NCBI GenBank assembly: GCA_034006965.1
Contig: JAVERU010000068.1
Coordinates: 1 to 16,238, forward strand
DNA length: 16,238 nt
Direction of reading: 5' to 3'
From: Perlabentimonas sp034006965
GTDB lineage: Bacteria; Bacteroidota; Bacteroidia; Bacteroidales; Tenuifilaceae
Below the pieces are notes generated by a model. It did no database searches. It was not told the origin of the DNA and saw nothing but the letters and a program-made list of their open reading frames with translations. The translations under genes were made by a program, and so were the position numbers. Below, piece by piece: positions 7,084-14,242 of this stretch (the first letter of the stretch is position 1; every line of letters begins with the position of its first letter).

Positions 7084-9291
7084 ATGAGTAAGCTAATTAT
7101 TGTCTCAAACAAGCTCCCACTTGAAGTGGTTAAGGAGGATGGCGTGGTGAAGTTGAATGAAAAGGAAGTGAGAGTTCCCAACAAGCTAAACACCTACTTC
7201 AGCATGAAGGATTGCTTGTGGGTAGGATGGCCTGGAGAGGAATCGATTGAGCTATCAATGGATGAGAAGGATAGTATCTATACTGACTTTCAGAAAGAGC
7301 TTTGCCACCCAATTGAGCTAACCGAAGACGAGATTAAAAACTATCATTACGGATTTTGCAATGCAACCCTTTGGCCGCTTTTTCACTACTTCACTCAGCA
7401 CAGCGAGTTTAACATCGAGTATTGGGAGTACTACCAGAAAGTAAACCAAAAATTTGCAGAAAAAATTTTAGAGATAGCCCAACCTAACGATACCATCTGG
7501 ATACAGGACTACCAGCTACTTCTACTCCCCAAGCTGCTTCGTGATGCGCAGCCTGAGCTCACCATTGGTTTTTTTCTCCACATTCCATTCCCCTCGTACG
7601 AGATTCTAAGAATATTGCCATGGCGCAAAGAGATTGTGGAGGGTATGCTAGGTTCCGATTTGGTTGGGTTTCATACATTCGACTATGAGCGACACTTCAT
7701 GAGCTCCGTGCGTAGGCTTTTAGGATACGATAACATACTAAACACCGTGAAACTCGACGAGCGCGTAGTTAAGTTCGACAACTTCCCTATGGGAATCGAT
7801 TACAGCTACTTCCATAGCTACGCAAAATCACTTGAGGAGAAAGCCGATCTGCCCGAGGATAGCCTTAGGAAAAAATTTACGCAAGGGGTACTAGGCAATG
7901 GCATCCGCTTAATCCTATCAATCGACAGGCTGGACTATGCAAAAGGGATACCGCAACGCCTAGAGGCATACGAGCAATTCTTGAATCGATATCCACAGTA
8001 TATAGAAAAGGTATGCCTTGCCCTTTTCGTAATCCCTTCGCGCGAAGTGCTTGCCGAGTACCAAACGCTAAAAAAAACGGTTGACGAGATGGTAGGTAGA
8101 ATTAACGGCCAGCTTGGTACTGCGGGCTGGATGCCCATATGGTACTTTTACCGAGGGGTAAGCCTTGGAGAGAAAATTGAGCTGTACTCCGTTTCGGATA
8201 TCGCCCTAATATCGCCCCTGCGCGATGGTATGAACTTAATTGCAAAGGAATACATTGCCTCCCGAGTGGATGGTACAGGGGTACTAATTCTTAGCGAGAT
8301 GACCGGCGTATCTAAGGAGATGAGCGAAGCCCTACAGGTGAACCCCAGCAATATCCACGAAGTATCGGAAAGTATTAGAGAAGCGCTGGAGATGCCTGTA
8401 AAAGAGCAAAAGCAGAGAAACAAGGTGATGCAGGAAAGGCTTAAGGTATACAACGAGGAGAAATGGGCAAACGATATACTTAATGCCCTAAAGGATGTTA
8501 AACAGCTTCAGGAAAAAAACCTAACCCGCAAAATATCACCAAAGGTCACCGAAGTAATTAAGCAAAAGTACAACCAGAGCAAGAAACGCATCATATTCCT
8601 CGACTACGACGGAACACTTACGGGATTCCATAAAGATCCACAAAAAGCAATACCCAACGAGGAGCTATACTCCATACTAAGGGCACTGGTAGCCGACGAA
8701 AAGAATCGGGTCGTCATAATCAGCGGACGCGATAAGGAAACGCTGGGCGAATGGTTTAGCGATTTTAACGGTATTACATTTATAGCCGAGCACGGCGTTT
8801 GGGTTAAGCCACCCAAGGGCGAATGGGGCATGCTGGAGCCCATTGACAAGAACTGGATGGATATGATTAGGCCGCTAATTAATTTTTATGTCGACCGAAC
8901 CCCCCGCTCGCTGCTTGAGGAGAAGAACTACTCGTTGGTTTGGCACTACAGGAATGCTGACCCCGACTTAGGCGAAATTCGTGCTTGGGAACTTAAAGAT
9001 GAGCTCCGCGATTTGGTGTCGAACCTAAACCTTGAGATTATGGATGGCGATAAGGTGATTGAGATTAAAAACTCGGGTATAAACAAGGGGCGCGCCGCGG
9101 GGCAGCAACTCGCACAGGATGACTTTGACTTTATCATGGCGCTGGGCGACGACTGGACCGATGAGTTTACCTTTGGCGCAATGCCCGATGATGCGTTTAC
9201 CATAAAGGTGGGGACTAAAAACACCAAGGCCAACTACTATATCGACTCGGTGGAAAGCGTAAGAAAACTACTGGCGCAACTGGGCGAATAA
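7084..9291 (+). CDS. otsAB: Bifunctional trehalose-6-phosphate synthase / trehalose-6-phosphate phosphatase
   Basis: A 735-aa fusion making trehalose in the cytosol. Residues 1-~475 are a GT20 synthase joining UDP-glucose and glucose-6-phosphate: WPLFHYF (97-103), WIQDYQLLLLP with Asp142, HIPFPSYEI (166-174), SIDRLDYAKGI with Arg282 and Lys287 for the UDP-glucose phosphates, and LRDGMNLIAKEY (379-390). Residues ~500-735 are a HAD phosphatase releasing free trehalose: FLDYDGTL (Asp507/Asp509), IISGRD (545-550), IKNSGINKGRA with Lys668, and LGDDWTDEF (687-695). I chose the ATG at 7084 because MSKLIIVSNKLPLE aligns with the family N-terminus and lies after a -7 box. Oddity: the usual SNR is SNK (Lys10) and the Gly-Gly-Leu loop that normally follows ~10-20 residues later is absent, so donor binding may differ. 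The gene diverges from the GH65 fusion. Confidence 0.92.
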   Translation: MSKLIIVSNKLPLEVVKEDGVVKLNEKEVRVPNKLNTYFSMKDCLWVGWPGEESIELSMDEKDSIYTDFQKELCHPIELTEDEIKNYHYGFCNATLWPLFHYFTQHSEFNIEYWEYYQKVNQKFAEKILEIAQPNDTIWIQDYQLLLLPKLLRDAQPELTIGFFLHIPFPSYEILRILPWRKEIVEGMLGSDLVGFHTFDYERHFMSSVRRLLGYDNILNTVKLDERVVKFDNFPMGIDYSYFHSYAKSLEEKADLPEDSLRKKFTQGVLGNGIRLILSIDRLDYAKGIPQRLEAYEQFLNRYPQYIEKVCLALFVIPSREVLAEYQTLKKTVDEMVGRINGQLGTAGWMPIWYFYRGVSLGEKIELYSVSDIALISPLRDGMNLIAKEYIASRVDGTGVLILSEMTGVSKEMSEALQVNPSNIHEVSESIREALEMPVKEQKQRNKVMQERLKVYNEEKWANDILNALKDVKQLQEKNLTRKISPKVTEVIKQKYNQSKKRIIFLDYDGTLTGFHKDPQKAIPNEELYSILRALVADEKNRVVIISGRDKETLGEWFSDFNGITFIAEHGVWVKPPKGEWGMLEPIDKNWMDMIRPLINFYVDRTPRSLLEEKNYSLVWHYRNADPDLGEIRAWELKDELRDLVSNLNLEIMDGDKVIEIKNSGINKGRAAGQQLAQDDFDFIMALGDDWTDEFTFGAMPDDAFTIKVGTKNTKANYYIDSVESVRKLLAQLGE

Positions 9292-9301
9292 GCCTTGACA
9301 T

Positions 9302-9336
9302 AAAAAAAAGACTGACCAGCTGGTCAGCCTTTTTTT
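9302..9336. terminator. Bidirectional intrinsic terminator between the trehalose gene and metK
   Basis: The perfect 16-bp palindrome CTGACCAGCTGGTCAG (9312-9327) is flanked by a run of eight A on the left and seven T on the right, giving a T-run after the stem on both strands. It lies between two converging stop codons. Confidence 0.9.
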
Positions 9337-9349
9337 ACATCATGAAATG

Positions 9350-10606
9350 CTATAGCTTAAAGGCAGCCTTTACCTTATCAATATAATCTAACTTTTCCCA
9401 GGCAAAAAACTCAACCTTTTTGGTGTAGGCTGGCGTACCATTCCCCCCACCCATTTGAACATCTTTTAGATAAAAATCGCGACCAAAATGACCATAGGCT
9501 GCGGTTTCTTTAAAAATAGGATTTTTAAGCCCAAAACGTTCCACAATGGCAGCGGGACGCAAATCGAATATCCTGCTAATCTTATTGGCAATTTCATGAT
9601 CGGGCACACCAACCTTTGATGTGCCGTACGTGTTAACATACATGCTAACGGGTTGTACAACACCAATTGCGTAGGCCAGCTGTACCAGTACCTCATCGGC
9701 TACGCCTGCAGCCACAAGGTTTTTGGCGATGTGGCGGCTAGCATATGCAGCCGAGCGGTCAACCTTAGACGAGTCCTTACCCGAGAAGGCACCCCCGCCG
9801 TGGGCACCCTTGCCTCCATAGGTGTCAACAATAATTTTACGACCAGTTAGGCCGGTATCGCCGTGGGGGCCACCAATAACAAATTTACCAGTAGGGTTAA
9901 CATGCAGTATAAAATCGCCCTTAAACAAATCTTTGGTACGCTGGGGCAACCGTTCGATAACCTGAGGTATAAGGATCTTCTCAACATCTTGCTTAATAAC
10001 CTGCTGCATAACCTCATCGGAATCGAACTCATCATGCTGGGTTGATACCACTATGGTGTGAACTCGCTCGGGCTGGCCTTGATCGTTGTACTCAATGGTT
10101 ACCTGACTTTTTGAGTCGGGGCGCAGGTACTTCATCACCTTACCCTCCTTACGGATTTTTGATAGCTCCATTAGAATCATGTGCGACAGCACGATGGCCA
10201 AAGGCATTAGCTCATCGGTTTCGCGGCAGGCATAGCCAAACATCATACCCTGGTCGCCTGCGCCCTGCTCAGTTTCCTGCTCGCGCTCAACGCCACGGTT
10301 TATATCGGCCGATTGCTCATGGATAGAGGAGATAACGCCGCAGCTGTCGCCATCGAACATATACTCCGATTTGGTGTAGCCAATCTCACGAACCACGCTG
10401 CGCGCCACCTGCTGAACATCAACATATGCCTTCGACTTCACTTCGCCGCTAAGCACAACCAGACCAGTGGTTACAAGGGTTTCGCAAGCAAACTTCGAAT
10501 CGGGGTCTTGCTTTAGGAACTCATCAAGAAGTGCGTCTGAAATTTGGTCGGCCACCTTATCGGGGTGCCCCTCCGATACGCTTTCGGATGTAAATAGATA
10601 TCCCAT
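9350..10606 (-). CDS. metK: S-adenosylmethionine synthase (methionine adenosyltransferase)
   Basis: A complete 418-aa cytosolic enzyme making S-adenosylmethionine from methionine and ATP. Family signatures are intact: SEGHPDKVADQISDA (11-25) with the catalytic His14 and metal ligand Asp16, the hexapeptide region GAGDQGMMFGYA (115-126), GGPHGDTGLTGRK (245-257), and the glycine-rich GGGAFSGKD (270-278). The protein is slightly longer than the ~385-aa enterobacterial enzyme because of insertions such as the segment around 195-225, which is common in Bacteroidota. It converges on the trehalose gene over a shared terminator. The upstream region contains a TAAATTTG box at 10739-10746, giving a leader of about 125 bases; I did not recognise a SAM riboswitch in it. 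Confidence 0.97.
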   Translation of the reverse strand: MGYLFTSESVSEGHPDKVADQISDALLDEFLKQDPDSKFACETLVTTGLVVLSGEVKSKAYVDVQQVARSVVREIGYTKSEYMFDGDSCGVISSIHEQSADINRGVEREQETEQGAGDQGMMFGYACRETDELMPLAIVLSHMILMELSKIRKEGKVMKYLRPDSKSQVTIEYNDQGQPERVHTIVVSTQHDEFDSDEVMQQVIKQDVEKILIPQVIERLPQRTKDLFKGDFILHVNPTGKFVIGGPHGDTGLTGRKIIVDTYGGKGAHGGGAFSGKDSSKVDRSAAYASRHIAKNLVAAGVADEVLVQLAYAIGVVQPVSMYVNTYGTSKVGVPDHEIANKISRIFDLRPAAIVERFGLKNPIFKETAAYGHFGRDFYLKDVQMGGGNGTPAYTKKVEFFAWEKLDYIDKVKAAFKL

Positions 10607-10738
10607 GCTTTTTGTAATTTAAGAGATTATTAAAAAAAGTTGGGAAGGTTTGGTAGAATTGCAGGACAAAAACACTGTTTTAGCATTTTTTATTGTGGTT
10701 GCAATCAATCAAATCTTTCCACTGCAAATTATCAGCTG

Positions 10739-10746
10739 CAAATTTA
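10739..10746 (-). promoter_or_regulatory. Possible -7 box for metK
   Basis: Read leftward, TAAATTTG matches TAnnTTTG, about 130 bases before the metK ATG. A partial second copy of the surrounding motif (TAATTTGCAG) follows closely. No -33 box was found, and the region is AT-rich, so chance occurrence is quite possible. Confidence 0.25.
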
Positions 10747-10892
10747 TAATATTTTTTGGATTTTTATTATCTTGTTTAGATTTATTTTAAATAGCAGCCC
10801 GCAAGCCCTAGGCTATACAAACTGATATCACTGTTAGCCATTCAACCTCCATTGCAATAGCAAACCTAACGGGGTTTCGGTTTAAAAAAATT

Positions 10893-10969
10893 GATTATCC
10901 ATTATGATACCTAAAGCCTTTGCGTCATTCTAATCAACTCATTCGTCATAGGCGTTTTAGCAGATAATC
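10893..10969. repeat. MITE-like inverted-repeat element, short copy (77 bp)
   Basis: This element begins GATTATCC and ends GATAATC. It aligns along its whole length with the two outer arms of the element at 2165-2370: left arm to GCGTCATT, right arm from TAATCAACTCATTCGTC, joined by a single C. The ~125-bp nested palindrome of the other copy is missing. A TTTAAAA direct repeat lies near each end (10881-10887, 10971-10977) but not directly adjacent on the left, so a target-site duplication is doubtful here. Confidence 0.65.
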
Positions 10970-11131
10970 ATTTAAAACTTAGGACAGATAGGGCTAATTT
11001 GAATATCGGCACATTTTCTAAACATAGCAAAGATTTGATAGGAAATCGCTTTGAAATGCAAAACGTTACAACGATTGATCCCGTAGCCCAAATTAAACAG
11101 CGGTTAAAGGATAACCAGGGACTAAAGTAGC

Positions 11132-11139
11132 TACCTTTG
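11132..11139 (+). promoter_or_regulatory. -7 promoter box for the DUF1847-type gene
   Basis: TACCTTTG followed by C is a close match to the commonest Bacteroidota -7 form, 38 bases before the ATG at 11178. It supports translation starting near 11178, not at the internal TTG at 11288. A -33 TTTG is not apparent. Confidence 0.5.
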
Positions 11140-11177
11140 CACAACCACATTGGTTGCAAAATCAAATTATATATTCG

Positions 11178-11788
11178 ATGAGCACGAGTAATGTGAACTG
11201 CTCAGCTGCAAAACCTACCCTTGCTACCAGGGCAACGATTGTGTTCGCGGGCAAAACCTAAAGGAGTACGCTCCCCCTCCCCGTGCATTGGAAGAGTATA
11301 AAAATGCAGATAACAGAAAAATTCTTGAGGTATCGACCCGTATTGAGGGCGAGCACTACATGGAATGGACACGCCTTGAAGAAGTTATAGGCTTTGCCGA
11401 GCAAATGGGTTACAAGCAAATTGGCATTGCACACTGCGTTGGGCTTAACAACGAGGCCAAGCGGCTAAAGGATGTACTTGACAAAAAATTTACCGTGCAA
11501 ACCATTTGCTGCAAATTTTCTGGTATCAACAAGAAGGATTTAGACCTGCCACAAATTAAGTGCGATAGGTACGAGGCCATTTGTAACCCAATAGGACAAG
11601 CTATGGTGCTTAACGATCTTAAAACCGATTTGAACATAATTGTTGGGCTTTGCATTGGCCACGATATACTTTTTACCAAGTATTCCGAGGCGCCCGTTAC
11701 AACATTTATTGTGAAGGATAGGGTTACCGGACACCATACCGCCGCCACGCTCTACTCGAGCTACTACCAGAAAAAGCTAACCCGATAG
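11178..11788 (+). CDS. DUF1847-type cysteine-rich, predicted metal-binding protein with an apparent N-terminal frameshift
   Basis: The main frame (11192-11788, ~198 codons) matches the DUF1847 family of small, predicted metal-binding cytosolic proteins of unknown function. Recognisable segments are WTRLEEVIGFAEQMGYKQIG, the CNPIGQAMVLN motif, GLCIGHDILFTKYSEAPVTT and KDRVTGHHTAATLYSS. Reading this frame upstream of the TTG at 11288 gives a cysteine cluster C-x4-C-x4-C-x5-C (CELLSCKTYPCYQGNDC) expected at the N-terminus of this family, so the protein extends at least to 11192. That frame meets TAA at 11189 and has no ATG. The best ATG (11178, MSTSN), correctly placed behind a -7 box, is in another frame; a -1 shift at AAT/TGT near 11192 joins them as MSTSN-CELLSC. 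One missing base, a read error or true frameshifting would explain it; a non-ATG start is the alternative. Confidence 0.75.
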
Positions 11789-11857
11789 ATCTTTTGTAAT
11801 ACCACTCACGGAGTGATCATCTGCTTAGCAAGTAATAGCCCCGTGAAATTATCTAAG

Positions 11858-12769
11858 CTATTCCCACAACCCCTCAACGCTTAGGTATCGCTCACCCGTA
11901 TCGTAGGCAAAGGTGAGGATGGTTTTATCAGAAGGAATGGTAGACCGCTTTTTTGCAATGGCAGCCAGCGATGCACCTGTTGAAATTCCAGCCAAAACCC
12001 CTTCCTTTCTTGCCAATTGTCGAGTCATAGCGTAAGCCTCATCGCCCTCCACCAGTATAACTTCATCCAGAGCATCAACAGCAAGTATGGGTGGAATAAA
12101 GCCAGCGCCAATGCCCTGCAATGGGTGCGGCGCCGGGGCACTACCACTTATAACTGCCGAGGCCGCTGGCTCAACGCCTATCACCTTAACCTGCGGAAAT
12201 GCTTCCTTTAACATTTTACCTACACCCGTAATATGCCCGCCAGTTCCAATGCCGGTAATTAGGTAGTCGATGCCCTCGGGAAAATCGGTGATAATCTCCA
12301 TTGCGGTGGTACGCATATGCACCTCTGGGTTTGCCAAATTCTCGAACTGCATAGGCATAAATGCGCCCGGCGTTTTGCCTACAATTTCCATTGCTTTAGC
12401 GATTGCGCCCCGCATACCATTCTCTTTGGATGTGAGCACAATCTCTGCCCCGTAAGCCTTTAGCAGCATCCGTCGTTCAACCGACATCGACTCGGGCATT
12501 ACCAAGATAACACGATAACCCTTTACCGCGCCCACCAGGGCAAGGCCAATACCCGTGTTGCCCGAGGTGGGTTCAACAATAATTCCTCCAGGTTTAAGTA
12601 ATCCTTTGCCTTCGGCATCGGTAATCATGGCAAGGGCAATTCGGTCCTTAATGCTACCACCGGGGTTAGCACGTTCTAACTTTATCCACACCTGGTGGGA
12701 TGGGAATAACTTACCTAGCCGCAAATGCGGTGTGTTGCCAACTAGCTGTGTTGATGATGTTATTTTCAT
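11858..12769 (-). CDS. cysK: Cysteine synthase (O-acetylserine sulfhydrylase), PLP-dependent
   Basis: A complete 303-aa cytosolic enzyme that replaces the acetyl group of O-acetylserine with sulfide to give cysteine. Motifs: the PLP lysine Lys41 in NPGGSIKDR, the substrate loop PTSGNTG (67-73), MPMQFEN (138-144), the phosphate-binding TGIGTGGHITG (172-182), QGIGAGF (218-224), and GISTGAS (261-267) near the pyridine nitrogen. The length is typical of CysK/CysM. The type A versus type B distinction cannot be settled by eye; the partner cysE in the same direction upstream favours CysK. The start ATG is the only in-frame ATG in the area and directly abuts an array of 8-bp repeats, so its 5' leader consists of repeat sequence. 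Downstream, the hairpin-forming sequences between 11789 and 11857 are weak and no convincing terminator was seen. Confidence 0.94.
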   Translation of the reverse strand: MKITSSTQLVGNTPHLRLGKLFPSHQVWIKLERANPGGSIKDRIALAMITDAEGKGLLKPGGIIVEPTSGNTGIGLALVGAVKGYRVILVMPESMSVERRMLLKAYGAEIVLTSKENGMRGAIAKAMEIVGKTPGAFMPMQFENLANPEVHMRTTAMEIITDFPEGIDYLITGIGTGGHITGVGKMLKEAFPQVKVIGVEPAASAVISGSAPAPHPLQGIGAGFIPPILAVDALDEVILVEGDEAYAMTRQLARKEGVLAGISTGASLAAIAKKRSTIPSDKTILTFAYDTGERYLSVEGLWE

Positions 12770-12792
12770 GATTGGGTGATTGAATGATTGGG

Positions 12793-12828
12793 TGACCTGC
12801 CTGACTGTCGTCTTCGGCAGGCAGGTTG
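12793..12828. repeat. 36-bp hairpin repeat, copy 1
   Basis: The block has a 9-bp stem, ACCTGCCTG pairing with CAGGCAGGT, around a 14-base loop. It is identical to the block at 12855-12890. The two start 62 bp apart and are separated by three copies of a GATTGGAT-like unit. Confidence 0.85.
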
Positions 12829-12854
12829 AGTGATTGGATGATTGGATGATTGGA

Positions 12855-12890
12855 TGACCTGCCTGACTGTCGTCTTCGGCAGGCAGGTTG
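12855..12890. repeat. 36-bp hairpin repeat, copy 2
   Basis: Identical to the block at 12793-12828, with the same 9-bp stem and 14-base loop. It is followed by further 8-bp GATTGGAT/GATTGAGT units to about 12918. Confidence 0.85.
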
Positions 12891-13008
12891 GATGATTGGA
12901 TGATTGAGTGATTGAGTGATCAGTAATCAGTAAGTAGTTGTTGGTAGTTTGTCTTGGAATCGGGAGGATAATGAGGGGAGATTGGCGTTTCCCGATTTTC
13001 TGATCCTT

Positions 13009-13079
13009 CGGCAGGTGGTCAGTAAGTACTTCGACAAGTGATCAGTGAGCAGTTCGACAGGCTCACTGACCACCCGCCG
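13009..13079. repeat. 71-bp palindromic repeat
   Basis: CGGCAGGTGGTCAGT (13009-13023) is inverted as ACTGACCACCCGCCG (13065-13079), matching 14 of 15 positions. A competing inner hairpin is formed by TCAGTGAGC (13042-13050) and GCTCACTGA (13061-13069). The TTCGACAGGCTCACTGACC phrase belongs to a type of dispersed repeat common in Bacteroidota genomes. Confidence 0.75.
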
Positions 13080-13287
13080 AAATGCTCAGTATACCACCTG
13101 TCGAAATGCTCGGAACATACTTTCTAACATTCGATTTATTTAAATTCATAAACCCATAGCATTAGCACTACAAATCAAAAAAACGCTGTCATATCCTACG
13201 GACCCTGTCTTCTGTCAGGCAGGGATGACAGGTTTTTCAGTCTTCCATCTTCGGACTTCTAACTTCTGTCTTCTGACCTCCTATCTT

Positions 13288-14058
13288 TCAACTCAACGAG
13301 TAATCACGGGTTGTTATCCTCACCTTATTATCGTGTTGCACAATGGAAAATGGGGGTACGCTCTCGGTAAGCCAAACATTACCGCCTATTACGGTTTGTT
13401 TACCTATGGTGGTTTTGCCACCAAGTATGGTAGCGCCAGCGTATATTACCACATCATCCTCAATTGTGGGGTGACGCTTAACTCTAGCCAGCTCCTTGCT
13501 AACGCTCAGCGCCCCAATGGTTACGCCTTGGTAAAGTTTTACTCTTTTCCCAATTACTGCCGATTCGCCAATTACTATTCCAGTTCCATGGTCAATAAAG
13601 AATGGGCTGTCGATGGTTGCCCCGGGATGAATATCAATTCCCGTTTGGGAGTGAGCGTACTCGGTCATTATCCTGGGAATAAGAGGAACATCCAGTGTTT
13701 TTAGCCTATTGGCTAACCGGTAAACCGCTATGGCTAAAAAGCCAGGGTAGGTCATTACCACCTCCTCAAGGCATGTGGTGGCAGGGTCGTTTTCCTCAAT
13801 AAAGGAAGCATCGGTAAGCAGCTGTTCTTTTATGCTATCCAACGAATGCATAAATTCTTTGGCTAACTCTTGTTGGGCGTTGCGATCAAGGGCGGGCGTT
13901 GATTTTAGCAAAGCCTTTAGCTGCTTTTCGAGTTTCCTTCTGCTAATACTTTTGGGCCTACCACCATCAATAAATGGGAAAAGATTGTGAACCAAATTAT
14001 TTGTAAAGCTAATGACGCCTAGCTTCGATGGCAATGTTTTAAATTTCTCGTGTTTCAT
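13288..14058 (-). CDS. cysE: Serine O-acetyltransferase
   Basis: A complete 256-aa enzyme that acetylates serine with acetyl-CoA, the first step of cysteine synthesis; its product feeds the cysK product encoded downstream in the same direction. An N-terminal helical region (~1-130) contains the family-like ..YPGFLAIAVYRLANRL segment (104-119). A left-handed beta-helix of hexapeptide repeats follows (~138-240): THSQ-like AHSQTGIDIHPGATI with His144, FFIDHGTGIVIGE with catalytic-type His157 and Glu164, LYQGVTIGA, and KRHPTIEDDVVIYAGATILGG (194-214). The C-terminus is short and lacks the terminal isoleucine of enterobacterial CysE that inserts into CysK, so a CysE-CysK complex is not assured. 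The gene has a ~180-base leader with an intrinsic terminator ending 16 bases before the ATG, suggesting attenuation. Confidence 0.93.
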   Translation of the reverse strand: MKHEKFKTLPSKLGVISFTNNLVHNLFPFIDGGRPKSISRRKLEKQLKALLKSTPALDRNAQQELAKEFMHSLDSIKEQLLTDASFIEENDPATTCLEEVVMTYPGFLAIAVYRLANRLKTLDVPLIPRIMTEYAHSQTGIDIHPGATIDSPFFIDHGTGIVIGESAVIGKRVKLYQGVTIGALSVSKELARVKRHPTIEDDVVIYAGATILGGKTTIGKQTVIGGNVWLTESVPPFSIVQHDNKVRITTRDYSLS

Positions 14059-14073
14059 GGTGTGATGTTATTA

Positions 14074-14103
14074 TAAAAAAAGCCCCTCCAGTATGGAAGG
14101 GCT
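14074..14103 (-). terminator. Intrinsic terminator in the cysE leader, possible attenuator
   Basis: Read leftward, AGCCCTTCCA (14103-14094) pairs with TGGAGGGGCT (14090-14081) with one mismatch around a 3-base loop, followed by seven T. There is no gene on this strand between here and the divergent gene at 14366, so the terminator sits inside the cysE leader, 16 bases before its ATG. A GAAGGG on the same strand (14162-14157) could pair with the CCCTTC of the first arm as an antiterminator. Confidence 0.65.
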
Positions 14104-14242
14104 CACTATTTTACCTGTCAAATAAATATACTACAGATGCATTGTGTATGGGCATACCCTTCGCGTTTGGTTTGCAAACCAACAACAACAAACGGTATTA
14201 ATATTATTTTGTAAATGAATCATCTGCCTGTTTATTAGGGTA

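Larger units (their letters stand above)
10607..11177. other. Intergenic region between divergent metK and DUF1847 genes
   Basis: About 570 bases of mostly AT-rich sequence without a credible gene. It contains a possible metK promoter box (10739-10746), the 77-bp inverted-repeat element (10893-10969) and the promoter of the rightward gene (11132-11139). I see nothing convincing in 10750-10880 or 10980-11130. Confidence 0.7.
12770..13287. repeat. Mosaic of tandem and palindromic repeats between cysE and cysK
   Basis: This ~518-bp gap has no gene. From left to right it contains: variants of an 8-bp unit (GATTGGAT, GATTGAGT) at 12772-12918 interrupted by two identical 36-bp hairpin blocks; AGTAATCAGTAAG-type sequence; a 71-bp palindrome (13009-13079); a direct repeat of CGAAATGCTC (near 13079-13115); a CTGTCA/TGACAG hairpin followed by TTTTT (13212-13236); and a CTTCTGTCTTCTGAC-like low-complexity stretch (13240-13287). 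Such stacked short repeats resemble dispersed intergenic repeats of other Bacteroidota. A promoter for cysK was not recognised, so cysK may be read from cysE. Confidence 0.8.

Noticed and set aside
10607..10750. SAM riboswitch upstream of metK
   Set aside because: No recognisable SAM-I, SAM-II or related core motif or terminator/antiterminator pair was seen in the leader.
10640..10825. Small rightward gene of 61 codons upstream of metK
   Set aside because: AT-rich, low-complexity translation overlapping the metK leader, with no family resemblance or promoter.
12793..12890. CRISPR-like pair of identical 36-bp repeats separated by a 26-bp spacer
   Set aside because: There are only two copies, the intervening sequence is itself an octamer repeat and not unique spacer DNA, and no cas gene is near.
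13225..13704. 159-codon rightward open frame
   Set aside because: It is antisense to the cysE coding region, which has clear family motifs; the leftward gene explains the sequence.
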